Assembly: GCF_027667425.1 (NCBI RefSeq)
Contig: NZ_JAQEGR010000006.1
Coordinates: 151,753 to 215,752, forward strand
Length of the DNA: 64,000 nucleotides
Direction of reading: 5' to 3'
From: Fusicatenibacter saccharivorans
GTDB lineage: Bacteria; Bacillota; Clostridia; Lachnospirales; Lachnospiraceae
Below, one piece after another: positions 41,530 through 50,461 of the stretch. The notes beneath the pieces were generated by a model. That model made no database searches. It was not told the DNA's origin and saw nothing but the letters and a program-made list of their open reading frames with translations. Both the position numbers and the translations under genes were made by a program. Every line of letters begins with the position of its first letter. The stretch's first letter is position 1.

Positions 41530-42673
41530 AAAAGAAATGACTATTCCAAATGTATCTGCGGCAACAGATGCGGAACAGTCACTTTCCAAATGTACTGACA
41601 ATAGTATAGTCAATCAGGATACGGATTTCAAGGGGTACGAGCAATCTTTTGAAGAAATGCAAAGGGAAATACTCAGACAGTTAGACCCTTCCTATCTGAA
41701 AACAGTATCAATGACAACGCTGTATGATACGGTGTTTGAGGTTCAGACACCACTTATCGACGGTCTGCTCCAAAGGGGAACTTACCTTTTCGTAGGTTCC
41801 CCGAAAGTGGGAAAGAGCTTTATGATGGCACAGCTTGCCTATCATATCAGCACAGGCACACCGCTTTGGGAGTATAAGGTGCGTAAGGCAACGGTGCTTT
41901 ATTTTGCCCTTGAAGATGATTACCCACGTTTGCAGAAGCGATTGTTTCAGATGTTCGGTGCAAAGGAGACAGGCAATCTGTATTTCGCAACGGAATGTAA
42001 AACGGTCAATGGCGGACTGGAAGAACAGATAAGAGGGTTTATGAGGGAACACCCAGACACAGGCTTGATTATCATAGACACCTTAAAGCGTGTGCGTGAA
42101 GCAGGCGGAGCAGATTACAGCTACGCAAGTGATTATGATGTTGTGGCAAGGCTGAAAGCGTTGGCAGACAGTTACAAGGTTTCAATGCTTATTGTTCATC
42201 ATACACGCAAACAAAAATCGGAAGATATATTCGATATGATTTCAGGCACGAATGGTCTGATGGGTGCGGCAGACGGTGCATTTGTTCTCAGTAAGGACAA
42301 GCGTACTTCCAACAATGCCACACTTGATGTTGCTGGCAGAGACCAGCAGGATATGAAAATCCATCTTGTAAGGGACAGCGAGCGATTGGTGTGGAACTTT
42401 GCAAAATCGGAAACGGAGATGTGGAAAGAACCGCCCGAACCTCTGCTTGAGAAGATAGCGGATACGCTCTTTTCGGAAAGTGACAGATGGGAAGGAACTG
42501 CTTCGGAACTTTGCGAAAGGCTTGCGGTGGATATAAAGCCGAATGTACTTTCTTTAAGGCTCAGTATCAACGCAAGCAGGCTGTTTCGTGATTACGGTAT
42601 CCGTTATCAGAACAGCCGCACACACGACGGAAGAAAGGTTTCACTTTGGAAAGAAACCGAGCAGACGGCGTGA
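41519..42673 (+). CDS. RepA-like AAA ATPase/helicase
   Basis: A 384-residue RecA-fold ATPase of the AAA_25/RepA type found in mobilizable elements, likely a replicative helicase or helicase loader acting after transfer. Walker A is VGSPKVGKSFMM near residue 99, Walker B is GLIIIDTLKRV near residue 181, and HHTRKQKSEDIFDMISGTNGL near residue 225 is conserved in the group. The C-terminal winged-helix-like region has TASELCERL. The ATG at 41519 has the better spacing from AAAGGAG than 41513. Confidence 0.8.
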   Translation: MENKKEMTIPNVSAATDAEQSLSKCTDNSIVNQDTDFKGYEQSFEEMQREILRQLDPSYLKTVSMTTLYDTVFEVQTPLIDGLLQRGTYLFVGSPKVGKSFMMAQLAYHISTGTPLWEYKVRKATVLYFALEDDYPRLQKRLFQMFGAKETGNLYFATECKTVNGGLEEQIRGFMREHPDTGLIIIDTLKRVREAGGADYSYASDYDVVARLKALADSYKVSMLIVHHTRKQKSEDIFDMISGTNGLMGAADGAFVLSKDKRTSNNATLDVAGRDQQDMKIHLVRDSERLVWNFAKSETEMWKEPPEPLLEKIADTLFSESDRWEGTASELCERLAVDIKPNVLSLRLSINASRLFRDYGIRYQNSRTHDGRKVSLWKETEQTA

Positions 42674-42759
42674 CAAACGGTGTCAAAGGTGTCAATGTTT
42701 TTGAGAGCAGCACGCTGTGAAAAACATTGTCACCATCGTCACACTTTGACACCGGATAA

Positions 42760-42990
42760 AGTTTAGGGGAGTGTGCAGAGAGTGCCTTTTCAAAGGCGGC
42801 TCTTTGGTCTCGCCTGCTGGCTCGGTCGGTTCGCAGGCGTGTGTGCCACCGGCACACGCTCACCCCTCGGAGAGCCTTCGGAGAACGCAAAACCTGTTTA
42901 CAGGTCGCATTTTTGATGGGTGTACCCGTCAAAAGTGCTTTTGCGTTACTTTTGACAAAAGTAACAAAACCTGAGAATGTTGAAATTTAC
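42760..42990. other. Putative origin of transfer (oriT) region
   Basis: The 330 bases between the ATPase and the relaxase lack a supported gene. A perfect palindrome, GTTACTTTTG-A-CAAAAGTAAC (42945-42965), lies 42 bases before the relaxase start. Other hairpins include GTGTGTGCC-ACC-GGCACAC (about 42839-42858). MobV relaxases usually nick at inverted repeats just upstream of their own gene. Confidence 0.5.
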
Positions 42991-43007
42991 AGATGGGAGA
43001 TGAAAAA

Positions 43008-44168
43008 ATGCAGAGAACGATAAGTGCAATGGTCGGTAAAGGCTCGGTCAATCACAATAGCCGAAAGTTCCGAGCAGAAAATGTAGACGGAACTCGTACT
43101 CATCTCAATATCGACTACTGCAATGAAAATATAAAGACAGTTTATCACGAATTGTTTGATGAAGCATTGGAAAGATACAATGCCAAGCAGATAAGGTCAG
43201 ACCGAAAGATAAAAGATTATTATGAAAAAATCCGAAGTTCCAAGCAGGAAAAACCGTTCCACGAAATCATTTTACAGGTGGGCGGTAAGGGAAATATGAA
43301 CGCCGATACGGAAAACGGAGAACTGGCAAAGCAGATTTTAGATGAATACTATCAGGGTTTTCAGGAGCGAAATCCACAGCTTCGGGTGTTCTCGGCTCAT
43401 CTGCATATGGATGAAGCTACACCACATCTGCACATAGATTTTGTACCTTTTACCACAGGCAGCAAGCGTGGACTTGATACAAGAGTGTCACTAAAGCAGG
43501 CTCTTGCAACGCAAGGTTTTAAGGGCGGCAGTCGTGGCGATACGGAGTGGTCGCAATGGATACAGTCCGAAAAAGAACAGCTTGCGGCGGTGATGGAACG
43601 TTATGGGATTGAGTGGGAACATTTAGGCACACACGAAAAACATCTTTCTGTTTTGGATTATAAAAAGCAGGAAAGAGAAAAAGAAGTGGCGGCATTAGGT
43701 GCGAAAATCGAGCAGAAACAGATTGAATTTGATGTGTTGTCGGAACGAGTATTGAACTATGATAAGGCAAAAGACGAGCTGTCAAATCTTGAAATAGAGC
43801 TTGATACTGCACCGAAATATCAGTTGCCAGAACCAGAGAAATTTATGACTGCAAAGGCATATAAAACCAAAATGGCAGAGCCGGTTGTAAGGAAATTGAA
43901 GCAACTTGTCAAAACGGTGCTTGCCCGCTGCTTTGAGGGGTGGGACAACTATCATAGGCTGAATACAGCGAATGCACAGTTATACCGCACCAATCAGCGT
44001 TTGGAGAAAGTCAATGAAAGATTGACCGAAGAAAACAAAATCCTAAAAGCAGAAAATAAAGATTACAGCCTGCTCCGTAAGGTTTTTGGTCGCAAACAGA
44101 TAGATGATTTGTTGGAGCAGGCAAGAACAGTTAAAGGTCGCAAGCGTGATAATACACGATCACGATAG
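43008..44168 (+). CDS. MobV-family relaxase (Mob/Pre)
   Basis: A 386-residue plasmid-recombination/mobilization protein that nicks oriT and leads the strand into a recipient. The N-terminal relaxase domain has the motif HLNIDYCNENI near residue 28 and the histidine motif LRVFSAHLHMDEATPHLHIDF around residue 125, the hallmark of MobV. The C-terminal third is a coiled coil. I start at ATG 43008 because GGGAGA is 7 bases upstream; an in-frame ATG at 42993 has none. TnpV follows. Confidence 0.88.
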   Translation: MQRTISAMVGKGSVNHNSRKFRAENVDGTRTHLNIDYCNENIKTVYHELFDEALERYNAKQIRSDRKIKDYYEKIRSSKQEKPFHEIILQVGGKGNMNADTENGELAKQILDEYYQGFQERNPQLRVFSAHLHMDEATPHLHIDFVPFTTGSKRGLDTRVSLKQALATQGFKGGSRGDTEWSQWIQSEKEQLAAVMERYGIEWEHLGTHEKHLSVLDYKKQEREKEVAALGAKIEQKQIEFDVLSERVLNYDKAKDELSNLEIELDTAPKYQLPEPEKFMTAKAYKTKMAEPVVRKLKQLVKTVLARCFEGWDNYHRLNTANAQLYRTNQRLEKVNERLTEENKILKAENKDYSLLRKVFGRKQIDDLLEQARTVKGRKRDNTRSR

Positions 44169-44194
44169 ACAAAAATCACAGGAGGAAAAGGAAA

Positions 44195-44572
44195 ATGACA
44201 AAGACAATTTTTGAAGAAATGGGCGGAACTTATAGACAGGTGGGTGATTATTTATTGCCGAACATCACAGTACCAGCCGAAGAAGAAATAGAGCCGATTG
44301 GTTTATGGGGGAAACGACATGCAAGGCATTTAAAGGAACACTATAAAGTGTTATATATGAACCTGCTGACAAGCGGAAAGCTGCATAGTTATCTTGCAGA
44401 AGTCGATAAGCAAGCAGAGGATATGTTTCTTCGACTGGTAAAGGAATATGCCGACAGACAAGATGTGACGGAACAATTAAAGAAAGATAATCCCTACGAA
44501 TGGATTGGAAGAATGAATAATATTCAGGCTTGTGTGAGGGAAGTTGTAGGAACGGAGTTGATTTACACATAA
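44195..44572 (+). CDS. TnpV-like transposon protein
   Basis: A 125-residue protein of the TnpV family, found in mobilizable transposons of clostridia; its function is not established. Recognisable segments are YRQVGDYLLPNI near residue 13 and GLWGKRHARHLKEH near residue 38. GGAGGAAA precedes the ATG. It is the last backbone gene before the cargo. Confidence 0.75.
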   Translation: MTKTIFEEMGGTYRQVGDYLLPNITVPAEEEIEPIGLWGKRHARHLKEHYKVLYMNLLTSGKLHSYLAEVDKQAEDMFLRLVKEYADRQDVTEQLKKDNPYEWIGRMNNIQACVREVVGTELIYT

Positions 44573-44717
44573 GCGTTTTACGGTATGGTGCTCCTGCGTT
44601 TGCTGGAGTGCTGTGGTTGTGGTTGTAAAGAGGTTGTGAAAGATTGAATTTCGTAATGGTTGGATGTATAATTAGGAAGTGAAAATTTTAATTTGCACTT
44701 CCATAAGGTGAAATGTA

Positions 44718-44746
44718 TTGACACAAAAAATACAGTATGATAGTAT
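44718..44746 (+). promoter_or_regulatory. Sigma-A promoter of the ABC-F leader
   Basis: TTGACA (44718-44723) and TAGTAT (44741-44746), spacer 17. Transcription would begin near 44753, giving a leader of about 270 bases before the ABC-F start. Confidence 0.75.
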
Positions 44747-44790
44747 TGCCATTAGAAGAAAGAAAGGCACATTTTGTGTAAGGTGAGGAA

Positions 44791-44805
44791 ATGATTAATA
44801 GATAA
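44791..44805 (+). CDS. Possible four-codon leader peptide (MINR)
   Basis: ATG ATT AAT AGA TAA follows AAGGTGAGG (44780-44788) with good spacing, about 40 bases after the predicted transcription start and 134 bases before a terminator. Tiny leader frames of this kind sense stalled ribosomes and control ABC-F or methylase resistance genes. It rests on position and the ribosome site only. Confidence 0.45.
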   Translation: MINR

Positions 44806-44938
44806 TTTGATTTAAGTAAGACACATATAGTTATTGAGCCTGTAGAGAATAGGTTTGTTTTGTGTACGCTTAAGTTGGATTATCGCAAGAGGCATTTCCT
44901 TTGTTTTCCTTTTGGAAAAGAAATAAGGGGCTATTTAG

Positions 44939-44976
44939 CGAGTCTATTTTTGCGTATGCAAAAAAGACTCGTTTTT
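44939..44976 (+). terminator. Attenuator-type terminator before the ABC-F gene
   Basis: CGAGTCT (44939-44945) and TTTTTGC (44947-44953) pair with GCAAAAA (44958-44964) and AGACTCG (44965-44971), with one bulged A, followed by T5. It sits between the promoter and the gene it would control, 50 bases before the start codon. Confidence 0.75.
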
Positions 44977-45025
44977 GTGTGTTCAAAATAATAATTGGCT
45001 CAGACTTCGAAAAGGAGAAACTTTA

Positions 45026-46570
45026 ATGTTGCAGATAAAAAAATTAAATTTAACACATAAAAAAGACCTGAGAATAATTCTTAATGATTTCAACCTTGTG
45101 CTAAATGATGGAGATAAGGCAGTTATTATTGGAGAAGAGGGAAATGGGAAATCGACATTAATGAAGTGGATATACAATCCGTCGCTTGTAGAAAACTATA
45201 TAGAAGCAGATGGGGAAAGGATAATGGGACACGAACGTCTTGGTTATCTTCCGCAGGAGATGCTCGATGAAGATAAGGAAAAAACAATATACGAATATTT
45301 TTCTGAAGAGGAAATATTCTGGGAGAAAACGCCTAAAGAATTGTCTGTTATTGCGGGAAAATTTGGAATGAAAAATGATTTTTTCTACAGTAACCAGACA
45401 ATGGGTAGTCTTTCAGGAGGCGAAAAAGTCAAGACACAACTTATGAGGCTTTTCATTCGCGATGTTTCTGTGCTGTTGTTGGACGAACCTTCCAATGACA
45501 TCGACATTGCGACGCTTACATTACTGGAAAAAATCATAAATGACTGGAAGCACATTGTGCTTTTTATTTCACACGATGAAACGCTGATAGAGCGTACTGC
45601 CAACATGGTGATACATATCGAGCAGATTATACGAAAAACAAAGGCGAGATATACCGTGGCAAAGCTTCCCTATAGACGCTATGTGGAAGAACGGCTTCAT
45701 AAATTTGAAATCCAAAAACAGCGGGCACTGAGTGACCGTAGGGAGAAAAAGATTCGCGATGAAAAATATCAAAGAGTTATGCAGAGTGTACAAGGTGCAT
45801 TAAGAAGTTGTACCAGACAAGCACCGTCTGTTGCCAAAAACTTAAAGGACAAAATGCATACGGTTAAGGCAATGGAACGAAGATTTGAAAAAGAAGATGA
45901 AAATATGACTCAGATGCCGGAACAGGAAGAAGCAATCTTTGTCAAATTAGGGGATGAAAACTCACACATTCCCGCAGGAAAAACGGTCATAGAATATGAA
46001 CTTTCAAAGCTTGTGACTCCGGATGGCAAAAGAATTTTAGCAGAAGGAATTCATTTAAAAATAAAAGGTTCAGAAAAAATCTGTATGATAGGAGCCAACG
46101 GGGCAGGAAAAACGACTCTTCTAAAAAAGATAGCGGAAGAACTCCTAAATCGGAATGACATTAAAGCAGAATATATGCCTCAAACTTATGAAGACCTGCT
46201 GGATTTGGATGTTACACCGGTTGATTACCTTGATAAAACAGGAGATAAAGAAGAGCGTACAAGAATTAGAACATACCTTGGTTCACTTAAATACACACCA
46301 GATGAAATGGAGCATCCGATTCGGGAGTTATCAGGCGGACAAAAGGCGAAAGTGCTTCTCTTGAGGATGAGCTTAAGTGGTGCAAATGTTCTTATTCTGG
46401 ATGAACCGACAAGAAATTTTTCACCATTGTCCGGTCCGGTAATAAGAAAAATGCTCCGAGAATTTCCGGGGGCTGTCATTAGCATTTCTCACGATAGAAA
46501 GTATATTGAAGAGGTGTGCGATAAAATATATCAGCTAAATCCTAATGGATTACAGCTAATTGGTGATTGA
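45026..46570 (+). CDS. ABC-F ATPase, probable ribosomal-protection resistance protein
   Basis: A 514-residue soluble protein with two ABC domains and no membrane part, the ABC-F pattern. First domain: Walker A GEEGNGKST near residue 38, signature SLSGGEKVK, Walker B LLLDEPSND. Second domain: GANGAGKTT near residue 360, signature ELSGGQKAK, LILDEPTRN. The inter-domain linker is about 80 charged residues (about 220-300), the part that reaches toward the peptidyl-transferase centre in resistance members. Mobile location, an attenuator leader and a Lnu-like neighbour favour resistance to lincosamides, streptogramins A or pleuromutilins. AAAGGAG precedes ATG 45026. The exact subfamily is not assigned. 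Confidence 0.8.
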   Translation: MLQIKKLNLTHKKDLRIILNDFNLVLNDGDKAVIIGEEGNGKSTLMKWIYNPSLVENYIEADGERIMGHERLGYLPQEMLDEDKEKTIYEYFSEEEIFWEKTPKELSVIAGKFGMKNDFFYSNQTMGSLSGGEKVKTQLMRLFIRDVSVLLLDEPSNDIDIATLTLLEKIINDWKHIVLFISHDETLIERTANMVIHIEQIIRKTKARYTVAKLPYRRYVEERLHKFEIQKQRALSDRREKKIRDEKYQRVMQSVQGALRSCTRQAPSVAKNLKDKMHTVKAMERRFEKEDENMTQMPEQEEAIFVKLGDENSHIPAGKTVIEYELSKLVTPDGKRILAEGIHLKIKGSEKICMIGANGAGKTTLLKKIAEELLNRNDIKAEYMPQTYEDLLDLDVTPVDYLDKTGDKEERTRIRTYLGSLKYTPDEMEHPIRELSGGQKAKVLLLRMSLSGANVLILDEPTRNFSPLSGPVIRKMLREFPGAVISISHDRKYIEEVCDKIYQLNPNGLQLIGD

Positions 46571-46654
46571 TAACAAAAAGGATGAAAGACTGACAAATTT
46601 CAGGCTTTTAGTGAGTTGGAAAGCATACAAAGATTTGAATTTGGAGGATAGATT

Positions 46655-47152
46655 ATGGTACGTACAGAAGATGCATGTGAAATTATAAAATATGCTTTGC
46701 AAAACGAAATTAAAGTATATTTAGATGGCGGATGGGGTGTTGATGCACTTCTTAAAAGAGAATCAAGAATACACAATGATATTGATTTGTTTGTTGAACT
46801 GAAACATTATCATGATTATATTTATGTGATTAAGCAGCATGGATTTGAGGAAGTAAATACTGATTATACAACGGATGGTCATACTGTCTGGAAAGATGAT
46901 AAACAAAGAATCATTGATTTACATTGTTTTGAATTTACAGATGACGGAATTGTTTATGAGGGAGATATATTTCCATCAAAAACTTTTTCCGGTATTGGAA
47001 AAGTTGGAGATATAACTGTTTCTTGTATTGAACCATTGAGTCAGGTAATGCTTCATTTGGGATATGAACACGATAAAAATGATGTGCATGATGTGATGCT
47101 GTTGTGTGAAACATTTCAAATAGCAATACCAGATGAATATAAGGAAAAGTAA
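46655..47152 (+). CDS. Lincosamide nucleotidyltransferase-like protein (Lnu type)
   Basis: A 165-residue nucleotidyltransferase of the size of LnuA/LnuC enzymes, which adenylylate lincomycin and clindamycin. The motif YLDGGWGVDALL near residue 22 and HNDIDLFVE near residue 40 give the GG..D-D acidic metal site; a third acidic segment, IDLHCFEF, lies near residue 89. GGAGGA precedes the ATG. The pairing with an ABC-F gene supports a drug-resistance role, but related proteins act on other small molecules. Confidence 0.7.
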   Translation: MVRTEDACEIIKYALQNEIKVYLDGGWGVDALLKRESRIHNDIDLFVELKHYHDYIYVIKQHGFEEVNTDYTTDGHTVWKDDKQRIIDLHCFEFTDDGIVYEGDIFPSKTFSGIGKVGDITVSCIEPLSQVMLHLGYEHDKNDVHDVMLLCETFQIAIPDEYKEK

Positions 47153-47210
47153 AATTTCAGTTTTGTGTTGAATCTCTAAGCAAAATAGCTTATAATTTGA
47201 CATGCTACAT

Positions 47211-47410
47211 ATAGTTATTATCCACAGTTATCGAGTAGGTGTTATCAATGCCGATAACAAAATGATAACATTAGCTCGTATAGGCAGGATAATATGGATA
47301 TATCAAATAATCAAAAGAACGAGAAACATTACAGAGAATAATTCCTAAACAAAAAGCGTTAGTCTTTGTAGAGTTTGAGTAGCGGACTAAATTGCGAAAA
47401 AGCCCATAAA
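47211..47410. other. Right attachment region and second left-end-like sequence
   Basis: GATAACAAAATGATAACA (47252-47269) mirrors GATAACAAATTGATAACA at 38716-38733. GAGTTTGA recurs at 47371-47378, and the bases after it (TTGCGAAAAAGCC, then TTTGCGGGCT) resemble the bases after the guaA stop. This could be attR of the first element and attL of a second, tandem one. The 620-base gap from 47153 to 47771 holds no supported gene; its right part is AT-rich with short G-T-rich segments such as GGAGTGCAAATGGAG (47452). Confidence 0.5.
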
Positions 47411-47771
47411 TAAAGGCTTTGCGGGCTGTCTGGATGTTCCAGTGGAGTGCAAATGGAGTTAAAAAATATTTTTTTTCTTTGTTTTCTTTCCGGAGTTATC
47501 TGAGATTTTCGCAAAAAGTAACTATGCTCAGAAAATATAATTAGTGTGAATATGAAGAACAGTTTGTTTTGATGGAAATATTTTCCGTCAGGGCAGACTG
47601 TTTTTTTATACCCTTTTTCAATGATATAAACTCCATGATTCAGAGATAACACATATGGAAACTGTAAAATTAAAATAATTTGCTAAATTTCGGAAAATGA
47701 TGTCCGATTTTGCATCTGCCAGTACAGAGTATATGAAGAGATAAATATTCAAAATACAGGAGGTACTGATT

Positions 47772-47999
47772 ATGCAGAACAAATTATTTTTAAAGGCAGC
47801 TGATATATGTGAACTTCTGGAGGTGAAACAGACATCGGCTTATGAGATCATTGGCAATCTGAATAAGGAGCTGGAAGAACAGGGATATTTGACGCTTAGA
47901 GGAAAAGTTCCGACAAAGTATTTTGTGAAGCGTTTCTACGGGGTAGAAGATACCTGTGAGATTCCACAGGAAGAAGGAAAGGAATGGTTTCATGCGTAA
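47772..47999 (+). CDS. Small HTH protein, excisionase-like (1 of 3)
   Basis: A 75-residue protein with an HTH_17-type motif (FLKAADICELLEVKQTSAYEIIGNLNKELEEQGY) and a GKVPTKYFVKRFYG wing, very like the excisionase at 39924. AGGAGG precedes the ATG. It overlaps the next gene by 8 bases. No integrase adjoins, so it may instead regulate the following genes. Confidence 0.65.
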   Translation: MQNKLFLKAADICELLEVKQTSAYEIIGNLNKELEEQGYLTLRGKVPTKYFVKRFYGVEDTCEIPQEEGKEWFHA

Positions 48000-48210
48000 A
48001 AGAAAAATGTATTTATCAGTGGAAGACATTGCCGAACTCTTTGAGTTATCAGTTTCTTTTGCTTACCGGGTGGTGGAAAGAATGAATGCTGATCTGGCAA
48101 GTAAGAACTATTATGTGATTCTCGGTCGGGTGCCAACCCGTTATGTAGAGGACAAGATTTATGGTCTGGAACATGTTGAGCAATATTTGAAGGAGGATAA
48201 AGCGATATGA
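47992..48210 (+). CDS. Small HTH protein, excisionase-like (2 of 3)
   Basis: A 72-residue protein of the same type (MYLSVEDIAELFELSVSFAYRVVERMNADL, then GRVPTRYVEDKIYG). I start at ATG 47992, preceded by GGAAAGGA, since the frame upstream of it lies inside the previous gene. Its stop overlaps the next ATG. Confidence 0.62.
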   Translation: MRKRKMYLSVEDIAELFELSVSFAYRVVERMNADLASKNYYVILGRVPTRYVEDKIYGLEHVEQYLKEDKAI

Positions 48211-48557
48211 GTATAGTGCAGGAAAAAATGTATATGGATGTGGATGATGTGTGGGCAATTCTTGGTGTTTCTAAAGCGTATGCCTACAATTTGATGCGAG
48301 AGTACAACAAGGAGTTGAAAGCAAACGATCAGATGTATATGTACAGACAAAGCCCAAGAGCAGATGAGCGAGTAACAAGTACCGAAGCGAATGCAGTGGT
48401 TAAGGATGCAGGAAAGACAGATAGAAAAACGGCACAGCAGAAGCAGATGGTAGATGGAAAAGATAAGAAATTATCCATTCATGAACGGCTTGAAATCAAT
48501 AAGAAGATTATTCAAGAAAAACAGGGAAAAGATAAGCCGGAGAGAGGAGCTGATTGA
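48207..48557 (+). CDS. Small HTH protein with basic tail (3 of 3)
   Basis: A 116-residue protein. Residues 8-40 repeat the HTH pattern (MYMDVDDVWAILGVSKAYAYNLMREYNKEL), but instead of a wing it has a long polar tail rich in Lys, Gln and Asp. GGAGG precedes the ATG. The three genes form one translationally coupled unit; similar trios occur in integrative elements, but I cannot assign a role. Confidence 0.55.
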   Translation: MSIVQEKMYMDVDDVWAILGVSKAYAYNLMREYNKELKANDQMYMYRQSPRADERVTSTEANAVVKDAGKTDRKTAQQKQMVDGKDKKLSIHERLEINKKIIQEKQGKDKPERGAD

Positions 48558-48796
48558 GGTGTGAGATAAACAGGGGTGCTAGAATAGCGGATACCAGGCT
48601 ACTAATGAAGGTGTGGGAAGTTGATTCCTGCATCTTTTTTTAGTGTATAAATAAAGTTTTGCTGTATTTATTTGCGAAAATACAGATTACTTAAGGTGGA
48701 AAATAATATTACTTTTTGCTATAATACCGCTATATCATTGGCAGATGTTTAGGTTTTAGATAAACATATACTATAAAATACGGAGGTACAACACGA

Positions 48797-50450
48797 ATTG
48801 GATACACAATAAAAAATTTTATTGACTCAAACAAATTCCCAGGGATGAAATTAATTAGTGACAATTCAGGAATCAATAGAGAAATAAGAGGAGTTCGAAT
48901 TATTGTAGCTCCCAACATGGAAAATTTTCTGGGGGGGGTGAGTTGCTCCTAACTTCTTTGCCCGCTTATGAAAAACTAGATGATCATATGATGGTAAGTC
49001 ACTTAAATGAATTAAATAAAAAGCAGATAAGTGGATTTATTGTGAAAAGAAAGCAGAATACAGCTCATTTAAATAAGTTGTTTGAAACTTTGGTATGTTT
49101 TTGTGAAGAACACAATATACCTGTTTTGGAACTTCCACAGGATATCAGTTACTGGTTGGTTATTAAGTATGTACTATCTCAAATATGTAGTAATATCGTA
49201 GTTGCAAAATTTATTTATTCTAAATTAACTCGAGATGAAATCAGTCAGTATTTTGCTGGAAGAGCTATTAGAGAGAAAGCAATAGAGAAATTGATTTGTG
49301 GTCTGGAAACTATGCTTGGAAATCCTGTTGCTTTGTATGACGCACAATTTCATAATATGTATTCAAGTACATCAGAACCAATTGAATTAAAAATTTTAAA
49401 GGATAGCCCAAAATATGTGCCTAATATCATTACGCAGCTTGAATATATACGTCAAAAAAGAAATAATGTTGAATATATAAAAGAAATCGACATTTTCGGT
49501 CAGAGTAAGTATTATTTGCTAATATCAGAGATAAACGAACCATTAATGGAATTAGATTTTATAACATTAGAGGGGGCAGTTTCAGCTTTATTATATTTTT
49601 TAATTCAAAATGAAACGGTAAAGAGTATTGAAAAGAAATATCATAGAGATTTAGAATATCGAATGCTAAATGGATCGCTGTCAGAATCAGAGAAAGAGGA
49701 TGTTGCAAATCTGCTTGATCTTAATGCAACAGATGAATATCGGGTTATCACATTTTATTTGAAATCTGGAAACAATAAAGAAAATTTCAGTGCTGAACAA
49801 AGAAAAGAGACAAAGATTGTAGAAAAAGCAGTTTTAAAATTTCTACCTAAAGAGTATATTTTTTGTAATACAAATCGAATCATATATATTCACAAGGAAA
49901 ATAAAAAGAAGGAAAACGGGAATTTCGAAGAAAGCTGGAAAAATTTCAAAAAGAAACGCAAGATCAATTGACAGATAGAAAAGAACAATTTGAATTCCTG
50001 ATTGGGATAGGAAAAAGTGTTAAAGGTTATCATGATTTGAAAGATTCTTTTGAAGATTCTAAAACTGCAATAGAATACATTGATGTCATTAGAAAGATAA
50101 CAGGTGATATACAGAAGTCAGTAGTGGATTGTTCAAAATTAGGATTCTTTCATGTTTTTACAAATATTAAGGATGAAAAGCAATTAAGAACATATATACC
50201 AGATACAGTCCATGAGATTCATCAGTATGATGTTCAGAAAAATGGAGAACTGATTGATACGCTGGAATGCTATTTGAATCATAAACAAAGTATTCGAAAA
50301 ACTTCAGAGTTAATGTGCGTGCATGCTCGAACAGTTTCATACCGTTTGCAGAAAATAGTAGAATTGACAGGAATGGATTTTGACAATGTGGCTGAGATAT
50401 TAGCTGTTCGAAACGGAATTATAATATTAAAAATATTGGAATTGTTATAA
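48797..50450 (+). pseudogene. PucR-type regulator, broken copy
   Basis: This copy aligns throughout with the intact regulator at 62256-63920. Three lesions are visible. The position of the start ATG is ATT (48797), although GGAGG lies upstream. The glycine codons carry G8 (48931-48938) instead of G9, giving a stop 12 bases later. A further one-base loss near 49921 separates the middle frame (to 49971) from the C-terminal frame (49968-50450), which contains the helix-turn-helix (SELMCVHARTVSYRLQKI). Even if the G tract slipped back to nine, the other two defects would remain. Confidence 0.8.
48931..48938 (+). repeat. Poly-G tract (G8) in the broken PucR copy
   Basis: Eight consecutive Gs in AT-rich DNA, at the codons where the intact copy has nine. 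One added G would restore F-L-G-G-G-E-L-L-L. Confidence 0.9.
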
Positions 50451-50461
50451 AAGATAACGAA
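50421..50461 (+). repeat. Direct repeat, left copy (41 bp)
   Basis: Identical to 63960-64000. It covers the last codons of the broken PucR gene (encoding ILKILELL and stop) and the first bases of its terminator. The right copy is cut by the window end, so the repeat may be longer. Confidence 0.9.

Larger units (their letters stand above)
38653..47378 (+). mobile_element. Integrative mobilizable element in guaA carrying ABC-F and Lnu-like genes
   Basis: The segment starts at the guaA stop and contains, in order, an XRE repressor, an excisionase, a tyrosine integrase, a mobilization protein gene, a RepA-like ATPase, a MobV relaxase and TnpV, then cargo. No type IV secretion genes are present, so it would need a helper conjugation system. 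The right boundary is set at a second GAGTTTGA (47371-47378), which is followed by sequence resembling the left end (TTGC, AAAAAGCC, then TGCGGG). GC falls relative to the chromosome, especially over the cargo. The boundaries are inferred. Confidence 0.75.

Noticed and set aside
38945..44572. Self-transmissible conjugative element
   Set aside because: No VirB4, coupling protein or other secretion genes occur between the ends, so only mobilisation by a helper is supported.
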